NCBI GenBank assembly: GCA_947034885.2
Contig: OX344752.2
Span: 27,098,386 to 27,162,385 of the forward strand
Reading direction: 5' to 3'
Source: Thuidium tamariscinum
Taxonomy: Eukaryota > Streptophyta > Bryopsida > Hypnales > Thuidiaceae
DNA: 64,000 nucleotides
Shown here: piece after piece, positions 1 to 11,674 of the stretch
Layout: every line of letters begins with the position of its first letter
Position numbering within the stretch: the first letter of the stretch is position 1
Position numbers and translations under genes: made by a program
Notes under the pieces: generated by a model
The model's input: only the letters and a program-made list of their open reading frames with translations
What the model was told of the DNA's origin: nothing
Databases searched by the model: none

Positions 1-2110
1 TTGTCGGTATATTATGATGTTGAAGTGAATGGAAGGGTGATGGTTATTAGTGAATATGAAGTTTCTATGCAGTAATTGGTGAAGTTTTTTGACGCTAAAC
101 ATTTGCCATTATTCAGTGGGGGTCGTGAGCGCTTCAAGAACTTCAAGTGCAGTTCACTCTGGAGGTGGAACTTAGCAGTTGGTTTAGGATGACTGCATGC
201 ATCATTTCACAGTTCTCCAAAGTAATGAAAGCGGCCTATGGAATAGAGGTACGCAAAGCACTAGTTGTCTAGTTTATTACGTTGAAGCAATGAAGGCGTA
301 TGAATGTGGTGTCTTGTGTAGAGAAAATTTATGCAGTTTATGATTTGAAGGCAATGTGAGTTTTGGGAAATTGTGATTTGTGAGTTATTCCTGTCATGAT
401 TCTCAAGGTCTGCCAAAAACTAAGTCTACGTAGTGAAGCAATGAATCTAGAGGGCTATCAGTGTTTTATTCCTGTTCACAGGAGGTCATATGTGCAAGTT
501 CAATTGACATGCAAAAACGATAGAGTGGGAGCTGTGTAGCACATGAGTTTCGAAAGAGCAATCGGTGAGTTACGGAGCTGTGTCAGTAGTGAGGAAATGG
601 GAATGCAGTGTGGTATTTTTATTGTGTGAATATTATGAGGAGTATTTTCATTGAAGTAGGATGGAGATCCAACTTTCGGAAGAAAAGAATATTTTCTAAA
701 GTAGTGGGTACTTGCAAGTGGTCAGTCTGTGAAGTTATAGTTATGATTGTTTTCTGAAGTTGTCGAAGGAAGTGGAAAATGTGGAAGCATGTGAACCCTG
801 GAATGCAGAATATTGATTATGTATTAAACAAATAAATCACAAAAGCATGCATGATTTTTGGAAAGTGACGGTAAGCAATTAGAGGAGAGTTTACTAGTGT
901 TAATTACATTTGTGCATTAATGAGTTTGAAAGAATGGTTAGGTTTTGCTGAAATGAAGTTTTAAATGTTTTTGTATTTTTGTACTGTAAGCACAGACTTA
1001 TATGTTTGAATGTCGTGAATCCATAGTGTATGAGTGGGCACTCACTGGTATGGACTTAGTTGAAGTCAATTGGAGATGCAATTGATTATGTGATCAGGAA
1101 GTGTATCAAAGGAATGTTGTTGTTTGTGGAAGTTGTTTGAAATTGTTGTTTTACATGCCAAGGAACTTCAGAGTACATGATGTGAAACTAAATAAAGTTT
1201 TGTTGTTCCACCTCCTAGCATCACGTGCAGTTCGATGCAACTACTGTATGCTTTGAATACGGAGCCTGTGAAGTTCAGAAATATTTGTGAAAGTGTCAAT
1301 TGTGTATTGAGTTCTGTTAATTTTCATACTAATGGCATGCAATGCAGGAGTTGACATTGTTGCAGTGGCTATGCTTCTAAGGGATGCTTCAGAAAGAGCC
1401 TTCTAAGTTGTGGATCCCCTCTTATAAAAGAGGCTCACGGTATGTTTATTGAAGTTGTTTCTTCTCTGTTGGTGTACTTCTCTTTATTAATGTTGAATTT
1501 CCGTGAAAGCACGTCAGAGCTAAGAAGTTGTGGACAGAAAAGTGATGTTAGCAGTAGTAGAATTGAAGAGATTCCAATAGTAATCATACTATCATAGGCT
1601 AATTATTTTAATTTGCATTTGAAAATGAAGTCAAAGTCTGTGGTCCATCTTTGTAAATGCCTATGTTTGCAGTTCAGGTCCAACTCCAATGATAACATGT
1701 TCAGGGGAAGTAGGAGTTACAGTGCCATGAGAGTTTAAACGCTATGAGCATTGAAGGTGCCTGCAGGAGGAAGAGAGCTTTGAAAGTATGAAAGCAAAGG
1801 AGTGAAGTGAATGTTCATGTATGTAGGCAAACCACGATTTTCTTTTTCTGAAGGTCATCTTGAGTACGAAGCACTTGACGTGACGACAAAGAGGTTCAAA
1901 GTCCTGTGATGAGAAGATGAAACGGTTGTCACTTCATGTTTGAAGATGTACCACTTTTAACTGAGAATTTAGCAGCCATAGAAATTTAGGAAACAGATGT
2001 TATTCAGCACAATTACTATGGGGGCAGGGTAGGTTTAGCCTATAGAGGAACTGGAATATCCTACACTTTGGAAGTGCATATTCCTCTTGAGTTCTATGAT
2101 ACAGAAATGC
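1..2110. other. G-rich, C-poor non-coding stretch
   Basis: No reading frame of useful length and no recognisable domain was seen on either strand. The plus strand has many more G than C in nearly every line, and short GAAGTT/TGAAGT words recur throughout. This skew fades after about 2.1 kb. It could be an intron, a long non-coding transcript or an old degraded repeat whose start lies outside the window. Its identity is unknown. Confidence 0.4.
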
Positions 2111-3255
2111 ATAAATGGTAGAAGGCCTCTTATCTTTCAAATGCTCTTGCCATGTTCAAAAACAGCAAGTAGTAGCAGTTCTGTGGATTTGGCATTCCAA
2201 GGAATGGATGAGAATAAAAAATTTCAATGAATATGAGGCTGATGTAGCAATGAAACTAAACATATTGTTTTGCTTACATCCCCCTTTGAGAAATGATATA
2301 GCTTGCAGAAATGGTCCACACGAAAGTCCCAACCCCAAGGTTGAAGAATTTGTTCTCACTTGCTGTCTACTTTAACACTTTTTGGTTCATTACTAACAGA
2401 AGCATGTTGCAAAACACAACTATAGGTACACATTTGTGTTATGGAAAAACACAAAATTGTTAAAATGAACATCCAAATCAACAACTTTTGGCTTAACATT
2501 GTCTGAGTCAACATGTCTTAATTAACAACAGAAATCAACAGTTTTATGTTAAATTTCTGTTAATTTGGACATGATTTTTCCACTAGTGCCATCTATGCTT
2601 TTTTGGATGTTTGAAAAAATCTTACCATGTTCTATGTGACGTCCAAAAAAACATCCCTGTCTCAGTGGACATAGTCACATTGCATGAAAAACATACAATG
2701 TTTCTAGTGACATCTAATAAAATCCTGCGAGCACTGTCACGTTTTTTAAAAACATGACGTGTTTTTATTTTGACGACACAGAAAACGCGAATTTCTTATA
2801 GTAACACATTGTCACTGTTATTTCTGAAAGTTTAGGGGAAGGAAATACTATACAATAATTTCCTTGTTTAATTGTTATACTTCCTAATAGATTGACTACA
2901 ATTTTTTCTATACCTTTCATACACACAACTCACACATGTAACAATGCATCCTAATCCATACAAAACCAAGAAAACGCTATACTATCCAATCCTATAACTT
3001 ATGCAACACTATCAAGTCTTTATGGATGGAAGACATACATAAATGTAGGCTTTCTTGCTACATTCACACCGTATAGTCCATAGGAATCAAATTCATCAAA
3101 GAAACGAAAGAAATCTTACATGGAATATGGGATACATAGCATTGAATGTGGTGTACACAACAATTAAGTGTCTAGCAAAGCGCATGTATTCTTTAAAGTA
3201 TGTTATCTAATTCTTGTAGGCAAAACCAAGTGTTTCTTGTGACCAATATCCTAAA
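2111..3255. other. AT-rich intergenic DNA, no gene seen
   Basis: The short open frames around 2115-2375 overlap each other on opposite strands, show no domain and have no codon pattern, so I treat them as chance. The segment 2400-2810 has several short inverted pieces and ends in a word resembling CACTA-type ends (TTATAGTAAC). It may be a decayed MITE, but I could not define its left edge. Confidence 0.35.
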
Positions 3256-4118
3256 TGGATCATTCAACTGTCCCTTGAAATTTTTTTGAAATTTGAGGCA
3301 TTACTACTTTTCTTTCTAAACAATGCTTTGTAAGCCAGGGAAGAGGTTTATAGAAAGTAGCATTGTACTCTAAAAAGTGCAGTACAAAAATACTAAAACG
3401 TTCAACATCATTAATTACAACATAGGCACAACATACATGTTTTTTATTCTGTAGTTTCTTGACAAAGCTAACACAAACCATTGCTGCAAATTCTCTACCA
3501 ACTCAAAAATAGTGCCTTATAGTACACTCCGTCTATTGAAGAAAAAAATGCATAGAATAACAGAGCTTTACAAGTGTGAGGTCCCCATAGCAAAAAAATG
3601 TCCTACCATGGCATCATCATAAAACAATGTAGGTTCTATATAATTTAAAAACAAACCGTATAGCAAAAAATAGGGCGTTCTTCAAATATAGAAATGAAAC
3701 ACTAGAATCCTAATTGAACTCAACGTCCTACACTCCTACAGTCACTACTTTATAGGGTTACCTACTTCTACGTTGGGCTGAGTCGCTAATGCTGCATACA
3801 ATACACGGAATGGGCTTGAGCATACGCTTTAGATATGGAAGTGCGATCCAACTCATTTGCCACAACGGATATAATATATTTTTGCATTGTGGCCAGCTTG
3901 TCCCCTAGAAGAAGCTGAGTGTAAAACAACTCCTTTGTTTTTGACGCATCCAATCTTGCCATACTTGAATCTGTACCATGGAGAAAACGAATGTATAACT
4001 TGATAAAACACAAAACATAAAACCTACACTCATAGTTTCCTCACTAGAGAAACACTAGTACATCTTCTATCACAAGTAGTGAGGGTAGAAGAGAGTCATG
4101 TAGCAGCTACCACACCTT

Positions 4119-4502
4119 CTACAAGCAACTCACGTATTCTCTATTATGTGCATGATGGTGAAGGTTTGCACTATCAAGGTGCAACAATGAGGTCTCAGTC
4201 AAAATAAAAAGAGACCAATGTAGACTATCGACGTACGGTACTAATACTTCCATTTTCTCAGGACATTTGTTGTACAGTCTTGAAGATACAAGATACTGTT
4301 GACCCCATTTCTTCAATGCCTCCTCACTTTGTAACTGCCACGCTGGACCTAAAGGACCTTGCATGAACGAAGAAGCAATGTATATCCGTTTTTTAGCCTC
4401 AGCACTCAAGTTCCACCACATGCAACGACATAGTACTTCGACGACATTCTGCCCCAACATTATCTTGCAACTTTGCAGTTCACGTATTTCACCTATGGGC
4501 AT
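4119..4502 (-). pseudogene. Ulp1 (C48) SUMO-peptidase-like fragment
   Basis: A 127-residue minus-strand frame. Its C-terminal half contains VPYVDSLHWSLFIL, followed by LLHLDSANLHHH. This matches the His-Trp and Asp-Ser landmarks of Ulp1/SENP cysteine peptidases, where the His and Asp belong to the catalytic triad. I could not find the downstream Gln and Cys region in a credible frame, so the domain is incomplete here. It may be an exon of a spliced gene or, more likely, part of a decayed transposon gene together with the frame at 4840-5997. Ulp1 genes often travel with MULE and CACTA elements in plants. The assignment rests on motif recognition alone. Confidence 0.45.
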
Positions 4503-4839
4503 TGATAGGGACTCCTACTTTGACCCATAGAAGTTGATTGTGCCAGCATCTTCAACACCCATGCCCTTCTTGGCAATACAGATTGAACCACCATTAGAAT
4601 TCCCATGTTCTAAAACTGAATGTTTTGCATCATTGGAAAAGAAAGGGGTTTAGCATTAGTGTTACTTTGGTAAGGCTTCCATGAGCTCCTCTATCTTGAA
4701 GTGCATGTATAGGTCTTTGATACAGAGAGTCTAGCCCACTACGTGTCGCTTAAGAACTCTAAGAAAGAGGGGGAAATGTGACACTCCTAGGATTATTCAA
4801 TCTACGTGCGTTGTCAGGGTCTTGTATTACTGGAGGGTT

Positions 4840-5997
4840 TTATTCGACTAAGCCCTCATGACTCTCGTCATCCATGAGCATAATAGGCTCTACATTTGTA
4901 CTTGTGAACCTTATGAAGTTTTGAAGCAAGCTTCTTAGAATACTGTGTACAACTCTAAAGTTCTCCTCGGCAGCAATAACTTCCTTACATATGAGGCCCA
5001 CTAGGGTCAGCGGTGTATCACACTGAGGAAGGACTCGCACGTCCAAATCTTGGGTGCAAATATCATCAACAACTAATGTCCCTTGCATCTGAGAAAGCGT
5101 GCAAGGATTGGAGAATGGAGGAAGGCCTTCAACCTCTGAAGGCTCCTACAATGTTTCGAGACGCTCATGCGGTTGTGCCTCTAGAATTGGTTGGGCGGAC
5201 AAGCTATGAATTTTTTCCTGACATGTGTCCTCCAATATTTCAGGGAGTTGCACTTCATTAGCTTGGACAGAGAAAGAGGGATCCCCCTCTGCCCCCAAAC
5301 TAGGTCGTTGTGTTTCGTGCGACTCCGAGCTGACCTGCACTCTCCCATCTACCCTCAAAGTGGGATACGATGTTTTGTATGACTCTGAGGTGATCTCCGC
5401 TCCCCCGTCTGCCTCCAAACTTGGCCGCTTCGTTTCGTGTGACTCTGAAGTGACCCGCATAGTTTCATCTATCGCCAAAGTGGGCTGCGGTGTTTCATAT
5501 GACTCCGAGCTGACCTGCATTCCTCCGTCTACCTTCAAAGTGGGCCACGATGTTTTCTGTGACTCTGAGGTGATTTCCTCTCCCTCGTCTACCTCCAAAC
5601 TGGGCTGCTTTGTTTCATATAACTCCAAAATGTTTTGCACTGTTTCGTTTGTCTCTAAAGCAAGCTGCTCTATTTCGTCTCTCTTCAAAGTTGCCCATAG
5701 GAGTTCATGTTCATGTGGGTGTGGACTCTGTGTTTCATGTGCATGAAATTGGTTCCATACAACTGCCTCGTCTTCGGTGAACACTATTTCCATGGAGTTC
5801 ATGAGTTCCATTATTTTTGCATGTGTTTCTTTCACCCTACAAGTCCATGCAGGTGCACTCTCATCCATCACGCATCCTAAGTAAAAGTTTTTGTGCATGT
5901 GGAGGCAATTTCTCCGAACTTTCTCCGGCTCTCTCCACTGTTCATGGTTTGTTGTGGTCCAGCACCATTGAAATGTACTGAGGTAATCTTTAGCCAA
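4840..5997 (-). pseudogene. Decayed repeat-containing protein, N-terminal part of a probable Ulp1-type gene
   Basis: A minus-strand frame of about 386 codons, interrupted by one in-frame TAG near 5146. The N-terminal 140 residues match no family I recognise. From about residue 148 there are five and a half tandem units of 20 residues, with the pattern ETxxPSLEVDxGxxITSESx. Units 1 and 4 resemble each other, as do 2 and 5, and 3 and 6, giving a 60-residue higher-order period. After the stop codon the frame continues for about 100 more residues. The next minus-strand frame downstream (4502-4119) resembles a Ulp1 peptidase, and in plants this combination is common in DNA-transposon cargo genes. 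Neither a start codon nor introns can be fixed with confidence. Confidence 0.4.
5146..5560 (-). repeat. 60-bp tandem repeat coding for 20-residue units
   Basis: About five and a half diverged 60-bp units read in the minus-strand frame as ETKQPSLEVDEGEEITSESQ-like units. A three-unit (180-bp) super-period is visible. The array keeps the reading frame, which suggests it expanded while the gene was still coding. Confidence 0.7.
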
Positions 5998-6442
5998 GTC
6001 TTACAGCGCGTGCACACGGACAGTCTACACCCACTTCATGAGGCTGTCCATGACTCGATCTTCTTTCCCCTCGCAAATTAGCTGTGCATCTGTTATGACA
6101 AAAGTATGTACCACATCCCACTCAGATGAGACCATGTCTGAAAATCAGAAAGGCGCTTCAAATGTGAAGATGGAAAGAGCAATCATGATATCCTTCTATC
6201 TCTTGCACAATGTCCTCACCAATGACCAACTAAGACCAAAGACAAGACAACATAGCTGCCTCCATCTGCCAAAAATGTTGTGGAGGGCAATTTGAAGGAC
6301 TTAGAGATACGGAGGCAGCATGAGACGTTGTAAGGGTTCAACAAGTAGGATGCGCCGGATTGATAGTGCGTCGTCTTCTGCATTGAACCCAAAAAAATGT
6401 TTTAGCATGACTTCAGAAAACTTGACAACCAATGAAAGCAAT

Positions 6443-6518
6443 CACTATAACAAAACATGGTAAAAAAAACCATAGTCAATTTTGACTATGGTTTTTTTTA
6501 CCATGTTTTGTTATAGTG
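6443..6518. repeat. Perfect 76-bp palindrome, hairpin MITE
   Basis: Two 37-bp arms (6443-6479 and 6482-6518) are exact reverse complements around a 2-base centre. The ends read CACTATAAC and GTTATAGTG, resembling CACTA-superfamily termini. The 3-bp flanks (AAT and CTC) do not match, so no target duplication is preserved. No coding capacity. Confidence 0.85.
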
Positions 6519-6845
6519 CTCCTTCTGCTGTCAACAAAGCTCTTCACCGCCGCAAGTTGAGGGCGTCCCGAAACCCTAGCCGAAATCTTCTCCCGCTATA
6601 GCTGAGGCAAGTCTTGGCGCCATCAATCACAACTTCACTAACCTTCGTCTAGCCCTTGCACCAATGCCACAAAAATACTAGAGAGAAGCCACCTCCCCAA
6701 AGGATGTCCTTGAAGACCCCGACATCGCCCAATGTAGGCAATGCAGTGACCTCAACGTCCGACTAGCAAAGAATGTTGTTGCCCAAATGAGGAGTAACGA
6801 TGGCCAGCTTCCTTAAATTCATTCCAGTTCCAAAATTTGCTACCT
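6519..6845. other. Moderately GC-rich gap, no gene seen
   Basis: A stretch of about 330 bases, richer in C than its surroundings, with no long frame and no recognised motif. It could be a remnant of the decayed minus-strand gene to its left or of a captured gene piece. Confidence 0.3.
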
Positions 6846-7129
6846 CATTAGATGAAATTTGAGGGCATTACAAGACCGTTTCAGGTTTGTTCTCGAAATG
6901 GCTCCCAATGCCGCAGCCCCCTGTCAGGCCGACTATTATCGGAAATAAATAAATAAATAAATAAATTTGGGTCCTGAAATATGAAAATAAGTCCAAAAAA
7001 AAATTTTGAAATTTTTTTTATTACGTGGCAGTGTCTTGACTACGTAGGATTCAAGTTCACAAGGCAGAAACTGCGTTCCCGTAGTCCGGGAACCCATAGT
7101 CTCCTAATGCCCTCAAATTTCTTCTAATG
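6846..7129. repeat. MITE-like element with 30-bp terminal inverted repeats
   Basis: The left end CATTAGATGAAATTTGAGGG is repeated inverted at the right end (7100-7129) with few differences over 30 bases. The interior includes an (AAAT)n run at about 6945-6965 and the words CGTTTCAGGTTTGTTC and TCGAAATGG, which recur in the element at 9449-9722. No coding capacity. Confidence 0.75.
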
Positions 7130-9448
7130 TCACAATGGGCACGGACCTCATAACAACGGACAAGTCACCTAAGTCACATGGATTTTGTCCCTGTGGATGA
7201 AGCTTTTTCCAAATATTCTCCATCTTATTATAGACCTTGTTGATTTTGAGCCCATTTTCCTTGTACTCAATCATAGGTAGCTGGTTGAGGGAATTGGTCG
7301 TGTTAGTAAGTTTGTGGAAGTCATAAGCTTGTTTTGTCCCATTCATCCCAAGCACCAATCTTGGAATAAAATATTTCACACAAATCACTACCTATTAAGG
7401 TAGGTACAACAATTTGATCACTTCAAATGCCGAAGTTGTGGATGCATTGCAAGAAGGTCTCTTTTTGGAGTAGCACACACTTAGAGGGTTGAATATGGTA
7501 CCAATGGTGCATACAAGCCATGCAATAATTGGAAAAAAAGTTTGGTTTTCTAAGCCATGGGTCATTGAGAAGAGAGAAGGAAAAAAACAAAGAAGAAAAA
7601 TTCTATTTTCTTTAGGGTTCAAATTATGTGAATATCATCTTAATGGACAGAATCTTCATAATATTATTAATGATTTTTATTTTTCAAATCTTCCCTAAAA
7701 ATGAATACTATACCATAATTGAAGTTGTAAACATGCAACCACATTTCAAAGTATAGAGTGGTAAGGAAATTTGGTTAACACTATGATGTTCTATATATAA
7801 TTGTAGAGTGGCTAATGCAACTATAAATGTCTTATTTAAATATTCTCTTAAAAACTTATAAGGTTTTTATTGTTTGAATGCTATTGACCTCAAACAAATA
7901 GAAGTTCTCTTATATGTTAATGTTGTGTACATTCTCAAATTCAATAAACTGGATAGGCCCAAATTGCGTTTGCTATGAAATTATGAACCTAACTTGAAGA
8001 CCCAATTCAACACCCTACTAAAGTAAAATCTATACAATAGTCAACATTTTGACAATTCAATGACTGAACGGAAGCTTTAGGAAATTACCATTGCAACCAT
8101 GTAAAGAATTAATCCCTAAAATTCTAAGGCCTTTTTCTATAAAACAAACACTCAAAACTGCTAAATCTATTGTAAAGAATACAAATTTTTTATTATTTTA
8201 TTTATTTATTTTGCATAAGATCTTAGTATAAGAATGTATGGAAGATATTTCAAAAACTTTAATTGCTTAGATTGCAAGATAATTGAGTTTAAAGTTAGAA
8301 AAGTAAGCTTTTTACACCTTGCTTGATTTGTTGGCTTTGAATCTTTGTAACTTAAAATTTTCGTACTACAAATTTTGAATTTCTAATTTTTCATATATAT
8401 TGAATAATTGACCTAAGGGGTGCACTATTTAGAAAGTTCATTGATCACATCCAAACAAGATCCTATTATTTGGGGGCTATGTAGGTAATTTTCCAAATTT
8501 ATAGAGGGTTTATTTTATCTAGATTTCTAAAGGTAGCTTATTTTATATACACTATCTTTTAGTTAAAAAAATTTGGGTGGAAATTTTTAATACCCTATAT
8601 TCATTATAAATACAATATAGTGGAATATGTCATACAAGCAATTCAAAGGGTTAGGACTTAGGAGGGATATTTTTGTTGGAATTATAGATTGCAAACACAA
8701 AATCACACCAATTGCAATGAAACAATCACTACTTTGAAGCAAAAGCTAATACCATGAACAAAACAATGTACACATTACCATACAAGTTCAGATCTTGAGG
8801 GCTCAAGGCAATGCACAAAACTACGGTGTATGTATTAACAAACGTATAATACACCCCATTAAGAAGAAGTTTTTAAAAACAAAGATTGCATTATACCGTG
8901 TCAAAGGTTCAATTTCCAAATGCAATGACAAAGTAAATCTTCAACGAGATACACAGATCTTGGACACTCAACAACTCCAAACTAATGCTTACAATACCTT
9001 GGTGTAGAAAAAGAAAGTGACCTACACATTTGTACACCACAACATCAATGAATTTGCATATTCTAGTCATTTCACTATAAATTCTTAAATTGTTGTCATT
9101 TTGTACACCACATTAAATTTATATTGTACTAAGTATACTAGTATTATTTTATACACTTCATTATTTATAAAGTCTAAAAGCCCATTATGTGAATGCTAGT
9201 TTACTTTGAATAATTGTTTAAAATTTATTCTAAGGCAATTAAAATTACCCTTCATTTGTTTGCACGTTGAAATTAAAGAAATGGGGAGTGCACCCTTGGG
9301 ATAATTGAATGAAAAGTTGAGAGATTTTTTTTAAAAACACCAACTTCACTTTCATCCTTAAAAGATTGTTGTGTGGAATACAATAATATAGACTACAAGA
9401 TAGAAGGAAAAACTAAATTCTTAATTGTTAAGATGGAATTGAAACCCA
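7130..9448. other. AT-rich intergenic DNA, nothing recognised
   Basis: Long A/T runs and short frames without homology or codon structure. I see no gene, RNA or clear repeat boundary here. Confidence 0.5.
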
Positions 9449-9722
9449 CAGTAGGAGGGATTGGAGGCCTCTACAAGACTGTGGGTTCTCGCAGTTTGGG
9501 AACGCCGAAACTGCCGTAGGAACCCCAAAACACAAGATTCCAGCATGGCCGAGACTATGCTAGGTCAATTTTTTTTTTAAATTTGGATTTATTTTCATAT
9601 TTTAGAATCCATTTTTCTCTTTTTTTGGGTAATTACTCACTATTAGCAACTAGTAGTTCTTTGCACTGTTTCGGGAACAAACCTTGAAACGGCCCTGTAG
9701 AGGCTTCCAATCCCTCCTAATG
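9449..9722. repeat. MITE-like element, relative of 6846-7129
   Basis: The left end CAGTAGGAGGGATTGGAGGC is matched inverted at the right end (about 9697-9722, ending CCTCCTAATG). The subterminal words TTTGTTCCCGAAAC and CTTGAAACGG match the element at 6846-7129 in opposite orientation. The two appear to be one family whose outermost ends have diverged. Confidence 0.7.
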
Positions 9723-11130
9723 TTAATTCCAACAATAAGATTGTTCTCGTAAGCAAAATAAACTATGGTAAGCTTAATTCTTTAAATAGTAAAAATTGAG
9801 TTTAAAATTGAATACTACAACTTATTTTTCAAAAAAGGATGAGCATTCTAATTGCTTGCAAAACAACACTTTCCATAAATTTCTTGTCACTAGTCCAAAT
9901 AGAATGATTAAATGCTTTCTATTTCTATAAAAGACAAAATTTAAACAAAACTTTTTTGAGTTTTTGCAATTTTCTTTGTATTGCTTAGCAAAATACTTTT
10001 GGGACTTGGAGTAGCTGCATAACATTTTTTTCTAGGAACTAATTAAAATAAAAATCATATCTCCAAAAAACCTAATATATTTTCCTATCTCAAAAAATGC
10101 TTAAAAAAATCTCATCAAAAATGGAGATCACAAGAACTTGTTAAGGTTGAAGGGACACTTAGGACTTTAGAGACCGTAGAAGCTATTGTAGCATGATAAA
10201 AATAGTCCTCCAAAGATGACAATGGGAAGCTATATAATTTTGGTTTGACGACCTACAAAATGGCTCTTTTCCCTCAAAACACATGTGAAATATTCTCTAA
10301 AATGAGGTTTAGTTGAAAAATAATTATATATCCAATAAGTGAAAAAAAAAAACCAAAGGATTGACAATAGGTCATCCTTCTATTGCCTCTTATATGGTAA
10401 CTAATTTTGTACATTTGAGCATGATGATACAATTAATTTGTTAAAAATAAGTTAAAATATAGATATCCATTTCTTCAAAACTTGGTCATATGACACTTTT
10501 CACTAAACTCTTCGTTGATCATATTTTTGTTATTCAAGAAGGTGTTCAATTCCAAGGATATGGTTGAGGCTACTAATTTCAAAAGAAAGTGAATAAGCAA
10601 CAAAATATCCAACAAATTACAACTAAAATTTGAAAAATCCAACTAAATCTCTTTTGTAAAATTCACCTTTATTTTTGTAGGCATATTGTGAGACCTAATT
10701 TTCAATCTAAACCAAGCAATTTCTAGCCAAATAAAGAACTCATATTTAGCAATGACCAAAGCTAAGAAGTGTTTACATTGACAATAAGCTACATTAAAGA
10801 AGTTAAGTAAGTTAAAGTAGCTACCTTACTCAATGCTAGAAAGATAAATCCTTTTGTATTGTAGCTACTTGTTATTTGGGTGAGTGAATGTTGCACGAGG
10901 AATTTAGTTTTGAGCACCTTGATGTGTCAAAAGTGATACCAATTTGTTTTGAGGGAATGCTTGATTCTATAGTTTTTGCAATGGAAAAAATTGCTAAATG
11001 CTTATAAAGATTGCATGTTTTGGATGAATAAATGCACACTCATATGGATGAATAATGCACATTTGTGGGTTTCACACATCATGTTGGATTTAAAGAGCTT
11101 CATGACTCCCATCAATGAAGATTGCTTTCT
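9723..11130. other. AT-rich intergenic DNA, nothing recognised
   Basis: No credible coding frame, RNA gene or terminal-repeat element found. Composition shifts sharply to GC-richer sequence after about 11,180, where the citrate synthase promoter and leader begin. Confidence 0.5.
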
Positions 11131-11179
11131 GCACTACCCCAATTAATAGAAATTAAAAAAAACCTTGGTGTCGAGGAGC

Positions 11180-11649
11180 CTAACAGGAAATAACGAAATA
11201 GTGCATGGAGGAAATAGTGTGACCAACTGACCACTCCCGGCCCAGTCCCTACGTTGATCTGTCAAAATGCTTCTATAGGACTGAAAATAGTGCAGCTTCG
11301 AAATAGTGTTACCACCTCCACAATCAGCGCACTCTCTGCTTCTCCACCCGAGCACTCTTGCATCTTTCTAAGTTGCGTCTGGAGGAATCTCTTTCGAGCT
11401 CCCGATCGAGCATCCCCACCTCGCCCTTCGCCTGCGACTCCGCACACCGTCGCCCCAATGCCGCGGGTGAGGGATCCATCGAATTTGACCACCTCGTTGT
11501 CTTGAGCATTTTCAAAGCGATCGTTTCTTGTTTAAAATTTTTTGGGGTGGGATTTGAATTCCGCATTTCTCGTGTACAAATTGGTGTTTCCTTTCAGAGT
11601 TTTCATTGTTTGGGGGGATGGGAGAGGCTCCTCGTGACATGGCGGAGGT
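11180..11649 (+). promoter_or_regulatory. Citrate synthase promoter and 5' leader
   Basis: GC-richer sequence directly upstream of the first coding exon. It contains short overlapping open frames on both strands with no recognised domain. A good splice donor (CGG then GTGAGG at 11467) follows an ATG at 11458, and a good acceptor lies at 11667. A leader intron or alternative first exon is therefore possible. No TATA box was identified with confidence. Confidence 0.45.
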
Positions 11650-11674
11650 ATGGCGGTGTTTGTGCAGGCGGTGA
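11618..11674 (+). promoter_or_regulatory. Upstream ORF overlapping the citrate synthase start
   Basis: An 18-codon frame starting at ATG 11618, with a second in-frame ATG at 11639, runs past the main ATG at 11650 in another frame and stops at 11672-11674. If the leader is unspliced it would lower initiation at 11650. If intron 11467-11667 is removed, the uORF disappears and the protein starts MPRAVKLL instead. Confidence 0.4.

Noticed and set aside
3260-3481. Possible catalytic-Cys part of the Ulp1-like gene
   Set aside because: The frame contains a Cys followed by a hydrophobic stretch, but lacks the usual Gln and Asp-Cys-Gly pattern, so I could not support it.
5225-5746. 173-codon plus-strand frame
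   Set aside because: It is the complement of the 20-residue repeat array, whose 60-bp period keeps several frames open. The minus-strand frame continues beyond the repeat and is the better candidate.
6443-6518. Palindrome considered as a microRNA precursor or terminator
   Set aside because: Perfect arms with transposon-like ends fit a MITE better, and plant nuclear genes do not use this type of terminator.
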